64,000 nt of DNA from Rasiella rasia (GCF_011044175.1 NZ_CP049057.1:821501-885500); one strand, 5' to 3'. Numbered from the stretch's first letter, positions 1-7,838 are shown. The notes: generated by a model from the sequence alone, not told the origin. Program-made: numbers and translations.

Positions 1-43
1 GCTTAGAACGGCTCTTTTAAGCTCTGGTCGTACCACGTTAGGT
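1..43 (+). other. Tail of a cassette entering from the left edge
   Basis: The last bases (aagctctggtcgtacc, then GTTAGGT) resemble the ends of the three gene-less cassettes further right (aagctcgggtcgtgc, then GTTAGGT). The array therefore continues beyond the window and its preceding cassette is probably a diverged copy of that element. Confidence 0.55.
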
Positions 44-256
44 AACAACGCATATAATACAGCGTTCACATTCGGCTTTAATTAAATTTCCTAACTTTAT
101 AAAAAATTGATACATCGGATAAAACCGATAGGCGGCGCCACTGCCCTGCCGACGCTAAAGCCAGATGCTACGCCACGTTGCTACTCCGCATCTACGCCCA
201 GCCGAATCAGCCGCTCATGCCCCGCCGTATCATATGCAAAACCGTTGGCAAACATT
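34..256. repeat. Cassette junction 1 (long GC-rich type)
   Basis: Left arm GTTAGGT-AAC-AACGCATATAATAC; right arm CATATGCAAAACC-GTT with N7 GGCAAAC then ATT. The interior carries the GC-rich block ATCGGATAAAACCGATAGG followed by CGGCGCC, which is shared with junctions 3, 6 and 14. It is nearly identical to junction 6 over its whole length. An open frame runs through it in register with the next gene but is not likely to be coding. Confidence 0.85.
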
Positions 257-268
257 AAGAAAAACGCA

Positions 269-607
269 TTGAAAAAAGTAAAATCCGATAACAGAACTTT
301 AATTATTGACGGAAAACAATTTGAGCTAGAACACCAAATAAAAGATGTTCGAATCATTGACAATTTAGCTGTTGTGATTTATGATTTTGACAAAAATGCG
401 CCACGACACAGACAGTTTCAAAACTGCAAAGCTTTTGACAGTAATGGCAAATTGATTTGGACGGCTGAACACCCAACAAATATGACTGCTGACTCTTATG
501 TGGAATTTATGAAAGGACGTGGAAATAAACTATGGAATTTTGGTTGCTTTATTTGCGAATTGGATTTTAAAAACGGAAAACTTAAAAATGCTGTCTTTAC
601 CAAGTAA
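269..607 (+). CDS. Hypothetical protein, first gene of cassette A
   Basis: About 112 residues from a TTG start at 269. No ATG lies between the junction and the conserved-looking part, so the start is uncertain. The open frame extends upstream into junction 1, but that stretch (reading as a proline/alanine-rich peptide ending YAKPLANI) is junction DNA also found elsewhere and should not be annotated as protein. The remaining protein is small and soluble, rich in aromatic and acidic residues (IDGKQFELEH, WNFGCFICELDF). I do not recognise a family. It is followed at 10 bases by a second small gene in the same cassette, suggesting co-transcription. Confidence 0.6.
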   Translation: MKKVKSDNRTLIIDGKQFELEHQIKDVRIIDNLAVVIYDFDKNAPRHRQFQNCKAFDSNGKLIWTAEHPTNMTADSYVEFMKGRGNKLWNFGCFICELDFKNGKLKNAVFTK

Positions 608-616
608 TTAAATGAA

Positions 617-856
617 ATGACGGAATTAGTTATAGAAAATTATAAAGTTCAAACAACAGGAGCTGATGGTGGACACAACTATATTCTGACCGAAATCGAC
701 TATAAGGGAATTATAAGAAGAATTGTGATTTTGTTTTCGGACAAATCAGAAGAACCAGATATAAACGAAAACAAAACTATCAAAGTGATAGGGAAAATCA
801 AGGATGATGGGATTGAATATGATTTAATGATGAGTAATGCGACAATGAAGAAATAA
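617..856 (+). CDS. Small hypothetical protein, second gene of cassette A
   Basis: Seventy-nine residues from an ATG at 617, with no signal peptide or membrane segment. The pattern of alternating hydrophobic and charged residues (LTEIDYKGIIRRIVILF, KTIKVIGKIKDDGIEYDL) suggests a small beta-rich fold. No family recognised. It lies close behind the previous gene and its stop codon is directly before the junction arm AAC-GTTTGCC-AAC, so the cassette has almost no noncoding tail. Confidence 0.6.
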   Translation: MTELVIENYKVQTTGADGGHNYILTEIDYKGIIRRIVILFSDKSEEPDINENKTIKVIGKIKDDGIEYDLMMSNATMKK

Positions 857-857
857 T

Positions 858-1003
858 AACGTTTGCCAACAACGTGTAAACGCAATAACGGCTGAATTTC
901 CTAATCGGAAATTCAAGCCTTTTAATTAAATTAGTTGCGTCAGAGGAAAGTACTCGCGCACTTTCCCGTTACTGACGCTTACACAAACACGTTGTAAGTA
1001 ATT
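858..1003. repeat. Cassette junction 2 (short hairpin type)
   Basis: Left arm AAC-GTTTGCC-AAC-AACGTGTAAACGC closes cassette A, whose opening N7 was GGCAAAC (7/7 complementary). Right arm GCTTACACAAACAC-GTT-GTAAGTA-ATT. The interior holds a hairpin AATTTCC-taatc-GGAAATT and the paired elements GGAAAGTA and ACTTTCC. Confidence 0.85.
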
Positions 1004-1013
1004 GTTGATTTAA

Positions 1014-1568
1014 ATGAAGTTAACATTAAAAATATTATTTCTATTTGTAACTTTTCAACTTTCTTCTCAAGAATTTGAATTATGGGGAACTGTTAGAAAT
1101 GATCTCAACATTGCAATCGAAAAAGCAGATATTGAAAATTTGAGAACTAATGAACTTTCTTCTTCTGATTGTAATGGGAATTTCAAATTGAAAGTAATAA
1201 TTGGGGATACATTGAAAATAAGTAAGGGTCATTTTATGAATGGATCTTCAAAAGTGGTAAGTCACGAAAGAATTGACATTAATTTGGAATTCGATAGAAA
1301 GAAAATTCGTGAAACGTTTACTAGAGTTATGGATAATCGGTATCAAGATCCATCCGAAGAGAAAAAAAAATTAATAATATCTGGGCGGAGTGCAGTCACA
1401 TTGATAAAAGATTATAACTTTGAGAAAGGCTCAATTACAGAAGTATATGGTATAAATCCATTGGTAATTGATACGCTAGTCACATTGAGGAATGATTATG
1501 CAATTGATTTATTAGGCGAATGGGGCAAGGGTGGAGTTGTGTGGCTATTTACAGAATGCGAAAAATGA
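1014..1568 (+). CDS. Secreted protein with a carboxypeptidase-regulatory-like domain
   Basis: One hundred and eighty-four residues. Residues 1-18 form a signal peptide (KILFLFVTFQLSSQ). Residues 20-90 resemble the CarboxypepD_reg-like beta sandwich that opens many Bacteroidota surface proteins (ELWGTVRNDLNIAIEKADI, then GNFKLKVIIGDTLKIS). It lacks the receptor and barrel that follow in TonB-dependent proteins. The C-terminal half contains a segment rich in charged residues and a final VIDTLVTLRND/GGVVWLF part of unknown function. Single gene of cassette B. Domain call by pattern only. Confidence 0.65.
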   Translation: MKLTLKILFLFVTFQLSSQEFELWGTVRNDLNIAIEKADIENLRTNELSSSDCNGNFKLKVIIGDTLKISKGHFMNGSSKVVSHERIDINLEFDRKKIRETFTRVMDNRYQDPSEEKKKLIISGRSAVTLIKDYNFEKGSITEVYGINPLVIDTLVTLRNDYAIDLLGEWGKGGVVWLFTECEK

Positions 1569-1571
1569 AAC

Positions 1572-1796
1572 AACTACTTACAACACCGCATATAATACAG
1601 CGGTCTAATGGTTAAGTGAATTGTAATTCTTACAATTAATCGTAAATTAGTCCATCGGATAAAACCGATAGGCGGCGCCACTGCCCTGCCGACGCTAAAG
1701 CCAAATGCTACGCCACGTTGCTACTCCGCATTTACACATAGCCGAAGCAGCCGCTCATGCCCCGCCGTATCATATGCAAAACCGTTAGCAAACATT
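1572..1796. repeat. Cassette junction 3 (long GC-rich type)
   Basis: Left arm AAC-TACTTAC-AAC is the exact complement of the N7 GTAAGTA opening cassette B, and the pairing extends to 13 of 14 bases. Right arm CATATGCAAAACC-GTT-AGCAAAC-ATT. Shares the CGATAGGCGGCGCC block with junctions 1, 6 and 14 but has a different left interior, TTACAATTAATCGTAAATTA. Confidence 0.87.
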
Positions 1797-1798
1797 TG

Positions 1799-2539
1799 AT
1801 GACAAATTCAGAAAAAATCATAACTCACGTCAGAAATTATTGCTTAGAACTGTATAAAAATGGATTTAGCACACAGCAGTATATAGCAAAAGCATTGCTA
1901 AATGGTGTCCTGTATTTGACTGGAAAATCATATGATGATTATGATAAACTTAAATCTGACATCATTAAACTTGGAACTGAAAACTTGAAGAATGAAACAA
2001 CTGCATTCAGCAAAAAAGGGCATTTGAATAAAATTGAATCTGAAAAAAATAACTTTATCCAATTTGTATCGGAATTACAGCCTAATGAATTGAAAAACAT
2101 ATCGCCTATTAAATTTAAACGAAGGCTGACAAATGAAGAAAGTCTTAAAATTAAAACAGCGTTAAAACAAAAATGGGATTTTAACAGTTGGGAATTTGAC
2201 AATTATTATTGGGAACCATTAGTTAAAACTAAGGCTGAAAATACTTTCTTTTTTGACGTTGATTTTTTAGACGATACGGACTATGAGAAAATAGCAGAAA
2301 TTATCTCATCCGATAGCGGAAAAACCATCTATCACCTGAATGAGGACAAAGTTGATTTCGAATTAGACCCAGCCTTATTTAATGATGATTATTGGGAATC
2401 AGTATTCACGGATAAAAATCATAACTGGATAATCTATTTTTCACACGAAGGCACAGTTGCTTTTGGTGGCAAGAGTTTAATTGATAAAATTGACTTGGAA
2501 CTTCCAAAACGAGTAGAAATAAAAAATACGTGGAAATAA
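1799..2539 (+). CDS. Hypothetical protein (cassette C)
   Basis: Two hundred and forty-six residues from the ATG at 1799, placed two bases after the junction ATT. An upstream in-frame start inside the junction would add 14 residues of junction-encoded peptide and is rejected. The protein is charged and soluble, with a helical N-terminal half (residues 1-130) and an aromatic, acidic C-terminal half (WDFNSWEFDNYYWEP, FFFDVDFLDDTDYEK). Motif HNWIIYFSHEGTVAFGG near the end resembles the closing strand of small immunity-like or SMI1-like proteins, but I cannot assign a family. Sole gene of its cassette. Confidence 0.6.
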   Translation: MTNSEKIITHVRNYCLELYKNGFSTQQYIAKALLNGVLYLTGKSYDDYDKLKSDIIKLGTENLKNETTAFSKKGHLNKIESEKNNFIQFVSELQPNELKNISPIKFKRRLTNEESLKIKTALKQKWDFNSWEFDNYYWEPLVKTKAENTFFFDVDFLDDTDYEKIAEIISSDSGKTIYHLNEDKVDFELDPALFNDDYWESVFTDKNHNWIIYFSHEGTVAFGGKSLIDKIDLELPKRVEIKNTWK

Positions 2540-2540
2540 A

Positions 2541-2750
2541 AACGTTTGCTAACAATGTATATAGCCCATAGCTGGGAAAGTGCTTGAACAAAGGCCTTGG
2601 CGCATTTGCGATGCCCGCCAAATTTTTAAATTTGGCTCGTTAGCGAAAATAAAGTAACAAGAAAATTTAAAAATTCGGCTCAGTACATAACCGAAAAGTC
2701 CGTACCTTTTTGCACGCTACGGGCCATATACTGGACCGTTACCAAACATT
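2541..2750. repeat. Cassette junction 4 (TTTAAATTT hairpin type)
   Basis: Left arm AAC-GTTTGCT-AAC-AATGTATATAG closes cassette C (opening N7 AGCAAAC, 7/7). Right arm CATATACTGGACC-GTT-ACCAAAC-ATT. Interior hairpin GCCAAATTTTTAAATTTGGC. Junction 17 belongs to the same subtype (shared AATTTTTAA, ATTCGGCTC and CGCTACG stretches). Confidence 0.85.
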
Positions 2751-2978
2751 GGCACTAACGTTAGTTTAAAGAAACTGTCTTTACATCGGATTTATTTACG
2801 CAACTTATCAAACCGAATTCAATATCGGATTCATTCACGCTTTCTTGGAATAGTGTTAAATCTGAAAGATGCGTCCACGGCGGACTCAATTGCGCTTGCG
2901 GGAAATGTGACAAGAAGATTATCCTTCTGCTGAAAGATTTAATCGCACTCGCAAAGCTCGGGTCGTGCAACGTTAGGT
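2741..2978. repeat. Gene-less repeated cassette, copy 1
   Basis: This 238-bp unit opens with ACCAAAC and closes with GTTAGGT (6/7 complementary), so it has cassette ends. It has no start codon followed by a plausible frame on the + strand. A 78-codon frame exists on the minus strand in all three copies, but it starts inside the junction and the observed differences between copies mostly change the amino acid. It contains the palindrome ACTAACGTTAGT near its 5' end. It may encode an RNA, be a decayed gene fragment, or be a passenger. Confidence 0.65.
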
Positions 2979-3111
2979 AACAACGCATAAAGTCCATTGC
3001 TTATTTTTAGATACTCGGAATCAATTGCCATTCGGGAAATCAGGGAAATTCTATGTAACTTGGTCTGGAAGTTCCGCAACGGAACTTTATGCAAAACCGT
3101 TGCCCACAATA
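2969..3111. repeat. Cassette junction 5 (AGTTCCG hairpin type)
   Basis: Left arm AAC-GTTAGGT-AAC-AACGCATAAAGTCC; right arm TTTATGCAAAACC-GTT-GCCCACA. Before the right arm is a perfect hairpin AGTTCCG-CAA-CGGAACT. Junctions 7 and 8 are near-identical copies. Confidence 0.83.
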
Positions 3112-3117
3112 TTCTAA

Positions 3118-3567
3118 ATGACCCGAGTTATAAAATTTCTAACTGATTTAGATGATTATGAATTAGCATATTTTGCCAAATTCAAACTCAAAACTTACAT
3201 GCCAGAAACTCAATCCGAAATCGAGAAATATATTGCGGATAAAGGACTGACTGAACAGCGGATTGAAAAACTGATTGCGACTAATCCAAAACGCGATACG
3301 GAAAATGGAAAAATAAGATGTCCAAGATGCTCAACCGATAAAATTAGATATGAAAAAGTTGAATGGATAAATAATACTGGACAATTTGGATTGGAAGATG
3401 AGATTTCTTCGCTTGATGGATTGGATGGAAGAGCAACTTACAAAGATCAAGTTATTTGTAATGTTTGCGGATTTTGGATAAAAGACCCAAATTTTGAAAA
3501 GAAGAAAAAGTCGTTTTGGCATTACATTGCGGACGGAATTTTTGACATTTTTACTGGTTGGCATTAA
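3118..3567 (+). CDS. Zinc-ribbon-like hypothetical protein (cassette E)
   Basis: One hundred and forty-nine residues. Residues 1-60 look like a helical bundle (FLTDLDDYELAYFAKFKL...). A four-cysteine zinc ribbon follows: CPRC near residue 68 and CNVC near residue 115. The tail (KKKKSFWHYIADGIFDIFTGWH) is basic then hydrophobic and could lie on a membrane. The cassette ends are the longest clean inverted repeat in the window: opening GTTGCCCACAATATT pairs with closing AATACTGTGGGCAAC at 14 of 15 bases. Function unknown. Confidence 0.65.
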   Translation: MTRVIKFLTDLDDYELAYFAKFKLKTYMPETQSEIEKYIADKGLTEQRIEKLIATNPKRDTENGKIRCPRCSTDKIRYEKVEWINNTGQFGLEDEISSLDGLDGRATYKDQVICNVCGFWIKDPNFEKKKKSFWHYIADGIFDIFTGWH

Positions 3568-3583
3568 ATAACGGAAAGAAAAA

Positions 3584-3806
3584 TACTGTGGGCAACAACG
3601 CATATAATACAGCGTTCACATTCGGCTTTAATTAAATTTCCTAACTTTATAAAAAATTGATACATCGGATAAAACCGATAGGCGGCGCCACTGCCCTGAC
3701 GACGCTAAAGCCAGATGCTACGCCACGTTGCTACTCCGCATCTACGCCCAGCCGAAGCAGCCGCTCATTACCCGCCGTATCATATGCAAAACCGTTACCA
3801 AACATT
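3584..3806. repeat. Cassette junction 6 (near copy of junction 1)
   Basis: Left arm TGTGGGC-AAC-AACGCATATAATAC; right arm CATATGCAAAACC-GTT-ACCAAAC-ATT. Over about 200 bp it differs from junction 1 at only a few places (for example CTGCCCTGCC against CTGCCCTGAC). Junctions 1 and 6 form 3.5-kb-spaced direct repeats able to support homologous recombination. Confidence 0.85.
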
Positions 3807-4034
3807 GGCACTAACGTTAGTTTAAACAAACTGTCTTTACATCGGATTTATTTACGCAGCTTATCAAACCGAATTCAATATCGGATTCATTCACGCTTTC
3901 TTGGAATAGTGTTAAATCTGAAAGATGCGTCCACGGCGGACTCAATTGCGCTTGCGGGAAATGTGACAAGAAGAATATCCTTCTGCTGAAAGATTTAATC
4001 GCACTCGCAAAGCTCGGGTCGTGCAACGTTAGGT
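3797..4034. repeat. Gene-less repeated cassette, copy 2
   Basis: Same 238-bp unit as at 2741, with a handful of substitutions. Together with junction 7 it makes a 361-bp unit directly followed by copy 3, a true tandem repeat. Confidence 0.65.
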
Positions 4035-4167
4035 AACAACGCATAAAGTCCATTGCTTATTTTTAGATACTCGGAATCAATTGCCATTCGGGAAATCAGG
4101 GAAATTCTATGTAACTTGGTCTGGAAGTTCCGCAACGGAACTTTATGCAAAACCGTTACCAAACATT
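4025..4167. repeat. Cassette junction 7
   Basis: Left arm AAC-GTTAGGT-AAC; right arm TTTATGCAAAACC-GTT-ACCAAAC-ATT; same AGTTCCG-CAA-CGGAACT hairpin as junction 5. It separates copies 2 and 3 of the gene-less cassette. Confidence 0.83.
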
Positions 4168-4395
4168 GGCACTAACGTTAGTTTAAAGAAACTGTCTTTA
4201 CATCGGAATTATTTACGCAACTTATCAAACCGAATTCAATATCGGATTCATTCACGCTTTCTTGGAATAGTATTAAATCTGAAAGATGCGTCCACGGCGG
4301 ACTCAATTGCGCTTGTGGGAAATGTGCCAAGAAGATTATCCTTCTGCTGAAAGATTTAATCGCACTCGCAAAGCTCGGGTCGTGCAACGTTAGGT
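4158..4395. repeat. Gene-less repeated cassette, copy 3
   Basis: Third copy, with substitutions not shared with the other two (for example ATCGGAATT in place of ATCGGATTT). The opposite-strand frame stays open, but its changes are replacements such as S to A, T to I and K to N, which argues against a conserved protein. Confidence 0.65.
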
Positions 4396-4528
4396 AACAA
4401 CGCATAAAGTCCATTGCTTATTTTTAGATACTCGGAATCAATTGCCATTCGGGAAATCAGGGAAATTCTATGTAACTTGGTCAGAAAGTTCCGCAACGGA
4501 ACTTTATGCAAAACCGTTGTGCTTAATT
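4386..4528. repeat. Cassette junction 8
   Basis: Left arm AAC-GTTAGGT-AAC; right arm TTTATGCAAAACC-GTT-GTGCTTA-ATT. Same subtype as junctions 5 and 7; only the opening N7 of the following cassette differs, showing that the N7 travels with the cassette and not with the junction body. Confidence 0.85.
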
Positions 4529-4602
4529 TCAGAAAACGGGAAAAATTACTACAAGTAAATTAATAAGTTGAACTTTTATTAATAGTACTAAAGAAAATAA
4601 TT

Positions 4603-5076
4603 ATGAAAGAAATACTTGAAGAATATGCTTTGATTGCAGAAATCATTTCAGCCCTTGCTGTTATCATTTCATTGATTTTTGTAGGATTACAAATAAGAAG
4701 TAATACAAAAGCAACACAAGCATCAACTTTTCATGAGATTGCGGCCTTAGATATTCATATACTCCTAAGTTTAGGTTCTTCAAATGAATCATCAAGAATA
4801 ATTTCAACTTTCCGAATGAATCCAGAAGTCTTAACCGAAGAAGAACATAATCATGGTTTTCACTTATTTGCTGCCGAAATAAGACACGTTGAGAATCTAT
4901 TTTTACAGAACGAAAACAAAATGTTGAGTAAAAAAAATTGGGAATCTAGAAAATCATTAGTTGATGGTATGATACTAACTCCTGGCTTTGGAGCACTGCT
5001 AGAAAGTCCAAATAAACAATTTTTTGATGGCTCTTTTATTCAATACGCAGAAAGTTTAAGAAAAAAACACTTATAA
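4603..5076 (+). CDS. Membrane-anchored hypothetical protein (cassette F)
   Basis: One hundred and fifty-seven residues. One N-terminal transmembrane helix at about residues 10-30 (IAEIISALAVIISLIFVGLQI) is followed by RSNTKATQASTFHEI, a pattern I know from small proteobacterial and flavobacterial proteins of unknown function that have this helix and a soluble helical domain. The remainder (residues 40-157) is helical and soluble. Start ATG at 4603 lies 75 bases after the junction, long enough to hold a promoter. Single gene; cassette ends pair at 12 of 13 bases. Confidence 0.65.
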   Translation: MKEILEEYALIAEIISALAVIISLIFVGLQIRSNTKATQASTFHEIAALDIHILLSLGSSNESSRIISTFRMNPEVLTEEEHNHGFHLFAAEIRHVENLFLQNENKMLSKKNWESRKSLVDGMILTPGFGALLESPNKQFFDGSFIQYAESLRKKHL

Positions 5077-5100
5077 AAGTATGGCGATTTTGAAAATAAA

Positions 5101-5382
5101 AACTAAGCACAACAACGTATATAATTCATGGCTAACATTTGTAAAGGCATTTTAAATCCTATAATTATTACTAACTTGTCAATCGGATAAAATCGGCGAG
5201 GCTTGCCATCCGAAACGGCGCTTTTACTCCGGCTAAATTGAAAAATCTGGCTCTGTCAAGCGCTCAACGCTCAATTCGCTTTAAAGAACATTGTCTAGGG
5301 TGGATTTCGTAAGAAGGGCTCATTAAGCCTCCCTAGCAAGCTAAGTCGCCACAAATCATATACAAGACCATTGTAGCCAATT
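5101..5382. repeat. Cassette junction 9 (longest, 282 bp)
   Basis: Left arm AAC-TAAGCAC-AAC-AACGTATATAATTC closes cassette F (opening N7 GTGCTTA, 7/7). Right arm CATATACAAGACC-ATT-GTAGCCA-ATT, where GTT is ATT. The interior includes GGCTTGCCATCC and CTCAACGCTCAATTCG blocks not seen in other junctions. Confidence 0.83.
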
Positions 5383-5402
5383 AAAAAGGACAATAGTAAC
5401 CC

Positions 5403-6284
5403 ATGAACAATGACATAGAAAATATAATATTTTCACGGTTTGTTAACCAACCTATTCCCTTTGAATTCATATCTTTTAAAGAACTTTACAGACGGTGTAA
5501 AGAAAGTGATTATGATTTATCAAATCCTCATAGAATCAAATTTAATGCTTTGTTAATAATTACGGAAGGTGAAAGTTTCCACACTATTGATTTTAAGGAA
5601 GAACTGTTATCTCCAGGAGTAATTTTACCTCTTACAAAAGACCAAATTCATTCTTTCAACAAAAACCTAAACGTTAAAGGATGCATTATTTCTTTTGAAG
5701 AAAAATTTATCACCGAAAATATAAGTGAAAAGAACTTATTTCACTTTCTTCATATTTATCACACCCCGAGTATTTTGATTGGAAAAGAGAATATGGCAAC
5801 CTTGAATCCGTTTTTACAACTTCTTGAAAATTTACATTTGGATTCCAACAATATGATGAAGTCTGAAATTATCAATTCAACATTTATGGCGTTAATGTTT
5901 CAAATAAAACGTCTTTCTATTTATCAACACAAAACATTTGAGAGCCAACGCTTTAAAGATTTTATTCAATTTAAACAATTAATAACGGAGTACTATCATG
6001 AAAGTCATAATGCAAAAGATTACGCAAAAAAACTAAATGTGTCTTACAAATATTTAAACGATGTTTGTAAAGAGATTGGTTATAAGACAGCCAAAGCTTT
6101 CCTAGATAGTTGGTTACTACTAGAAGCCAAACGAAATATTTCAGAAAACCAATATACTTCTCAAGAAATAGCTTATAAAATGGGCTTTAAAGAACCCTCA
6201 AATTTTAATCGGTTTTTTAAAAAATTCACAAACCAGACTCCAAATCAATTTCAACAAAAATTAGAAAAAACTACTCTCGGTTAG
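5403..6284 (+). CDS. AraC-family transcriptional regulator (cassette G, gene 1)
   Basis: Two hundred and ninety-three residues. Residues 1-170 are an AraC-type cupin-like sensing domain; residues 185-290 form the double helix-turn-helix domain (AKDYAKKLNVSYKYLNDVCKEIG and SQEIAYKMGFKEPSNFNRFFKKFTNQTPNQF). It heads a four-gene cassette with a peroxiredoxin-like protein, a DoxX-like membrane protein and an NTF2-like protein, which it probably controls in response to a redox or electrophile signal (inference). A 21-base gap from the junction leaves little room for a promoter. It is unusual for a cassette of integron type to carry a regulator plus several targets. Confidence 0.85.
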   Translation: MNNDIENIIFSRFVNQPIPFEFISFKELYRRCKESDYDLSNPHRIKFNALLIITEGESFHTIDFKEELLSPGVILPLTKDQIHSFNKNLNVKGCIISFEEKFITENISEKNLFHFLHIYHTPSILIGKENMATLNPFLQLLENLHLDSNNMMKSEIINSTFMALMFQIKRLSIYQHKTFESQRFKDFIQFKQLITEYYHESHNAKDYAKKLNVSYKYLNDVCKEIGYKTAKAFLDSWLLLEAKRNISENQYTSQEIAYKMGFKEPSNFNRFFKKFTNQTPNQFQQKLEKTTLG

Positions 6285-6369
6285 ATATTGACTATTTATT
6301 TGCAAGTATAGATAATCAAGTTTCAGTTGTTTGAAATGATATTTGTACCAACAAAAATTTGGTGTAAAT

Positions 6370-7032
6370 ATGACATTGCAAGAACAATTAAAACAAATGC
6401 GGAATGCTACTATGGAAAGAATGCCGCAGTCAATAATTAAAGTCTTCACCGATAGTATTGATGACATCAGAAAAAATAAGTTAAAAGAGAATGCCCTACA
6501 AGTAGGTGATTATGTTCCAAATATGAATCTTCAAGATAATAGTGGAGATAGTTCATTATTAAGTGATTTAATAGAACAGAAGTTTCTAATTCTAAACTTT
6601 TACAGAGGCGGTTGGTGTCCTTATTGTAATATGGAACTTCGTGAGTATGAGCGATTAAGAGAAGCCTTTAATGAACTAAATGCTGACATTGTAGGAATAA
6701 GTGCAGAAATAAGTAAGCTTGCTAATGCAACTACCAATAAAAACGCCTTATCATTTCCGGTTTTAACAGATGTAGATGCTCAATTGATGAAAGCAATTGG
6801 TATCGTTTTTAAACTAGATGAAGCCTCCAAAAAGGAATTTGAAAATTTAGGCATGGATTTCACAAAAATTCACGGGAACAACAATTTTGAATTACCGGTT
6901 CCAGCGGTATATATTATTAATAAAAAAATGGAAGTAGTATTTGTCCATTTTGAAGAAGATTATATGACACGAATTGAACCCACAGAACTATTACACATTT
7001 TAAAAAACAACCTACAAACCGAAAAAATTTAA
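6370..7032 (+). CDS. Peroxiredoxin-like (AhpC/TSA) protein
   Basis: Two hundred and twenty residues from the ATG at 6370; an upstream in-frame start at 6343 adds nine unlikely residues. The AhpC/TSA thioredoxin fold is clear: LNFYRGGWCPYCNMELREYE contains C83-P-Y-C86, a CxxC form seen in the Prx-like2 type family, followed by NADIVGISAEIS and a cis-proline segment VPAVYIINKK. Expected to reduce peroxides or disulfides in the cytoplasm; no signal peptide. It ends five bases before the DoxX-like gene, so the two are one transcript. Confidence 0.85.
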   Translation: MTLQEQLKQMRNATMERMPQSIIKVFTDSIDDIRKNKLKENALQVGDYVPNMNLQDNSGDSSLLSDLIEQKFLILNFYRGGWCPYCNMELREYERLREAFNELNADIVGISAEISKLANATTNKNALSFPVLTDVDAQLMKAIGIVFKLDEASKKEFENLGMDFTKIHGNNNFELPVPAVYIINKKMEVVFVHFEEDYMTRIEPTELLHILKNNLQTEKI

Positions 7033-7036
7033 TATT

Positions 7037-7420
7037 ATGAAAAGAAACAAAATTATTTATTGGACCTCAACAGGAATACTTAGTGCATTATTCATGTTTA
7101 GTGCTATAATGTATTTTTTTAATTACACATACGTTGAAAGTGCTTTTACAAGTCTTGGGTTTCCAACTTGGATAATCTATCCATTAGCAACATTAAAATT
7201 GTTAGGCATAATTGCCATACTGTCTAAAAAGTCTCTATTTCTAAAAGAGCTTGCTTACGCTGGTTTTCTATTTGATGTCTTATTAGCATTGATAGCTCAT
7301 TTGGCTATTGGTGACGGAGAACAAATGCCAGCTGTAATTGGTGTAATTGCCGTTACTACCTCATGGATTTATGATAGAAAAGTCTTTGGAAAATATACGC
7401 AAAGCAGTACTAAATCTTAA
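7037..7420 (+). CDS. DoxX-like integral membrane protein
   Basis: One hundred and twenty-seven residues with four predicted transmembrane helices (about 8-28, 44-64, 69-90 and 95-115), including WTSTGILSALFMFSAIMYF and YPLATLKLLGIIAIL, typical of the DoxX/DoxX-like_2 group. Such proteins often sit beside peroxiredoxins and oxidoreductases. Here it lies between a peroxiredoxin gene (gap 4) and an NTF2-like gene (gap 4), consistent with a redox role at the membrane. Confidence 0.8.
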   Translation: MKRNKIIYWTSTGILSALFMFSAIMYFFNYTYVESAFTSLGFPTWIIYPLATLKLLGIIAILSKKSLFLKELAYAGFLFDVLLALIAHLAIGDGEQMPAVIGVIAVTTSWIYDRKVFGKYTQSSTKS

Positions 7421-7424
7421 AAAA

Positions 7425-7811
7425 ATGAATACACAAACAAAAGAAGGAATAAGAAAAACGATTGAGAATTTAATAGCAACCGCCACAACTTTTGATATTG
7501 ATAAATTAGATGAAATTTATCACGATAATTTGCATGTACTAATGATTGATGCATCTGGACAAACAATGATTTCCAATAAGCAAACGTTTATAGATTTATT
7601 TCAATCTAAACTTGATAATGGAGATGAACCTTTAAATACTTGGGTTGAATTTATCCACATTGAATGCAATCAAACTAATGGTCATGCAGTATTAAAGCGA
7701 AAAGTAAACTTAACTGGAATTGAACAAAAGATAGCGCTTAGTATTGATTTAATTTGGGAAGATAATCGTTGGCAAGTAACTAGAGAAGTTATTTTTACAG
7801 CATTTGAATAA
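7425..7811 (+). CDS. NTF2-like / SnoaL-type protein (cassette G, gene 4)
   Basis: One hundred and twenty-eight residues from the ATG at 7425. A longer frame overlapping the DoxX gene exists but its first 26 codons are out-of-frame DoxX sequence. The fold pattern is that of DUF4440/SnoaL cone proteins: N-terminal helix (IRKTIENLIATATTFDIDKLDEIYHDNLHVLMID), QTMISNKQTFIDLFQ, and strands ending WEDNRWQVTREVIFTAF. No catalytic residue set identifiable. Last gene of the redox cassette. Confidence 0.75.
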   Translation: MNTQTKEGIRKTIENLIATATTFDIDKLDEIYHDNLHVLMIDASGQTMISNKQTFIDLFQSKLDNGDEPLNTWVEFIHIECNQTNGHAVLKRKVNLTGIEQKIALSIDLIWEDNRWQVTREVIFTAFE

Positions 7812-7838
7812 TAACCTAATAAAAGTTGGTTTGAAATC

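Noticed and set aside
34-256. Junctions as simple Rho-independent terminators or BIME-like repeats
   Set aside because: Some contain hairpins, but no U-run follows, and terminators do not explain the cassette-specific complementary N7 at gene starts and ends.
2761-2997. 78-codon minus-strand frame repeated at 3817 and 4178
   Set aside because: It starts inside the junction and ends in the repeat; changes between copies are mostly amino-acid replacing, so it is probably open by chance because the DNA is duplicated.
4081-4350. 89-codon + strand frame running across a junction and the gene-less cassette
   Set aside because: Most of it is junction sequence; no start near the cassette's 5' end and no family resemblance.
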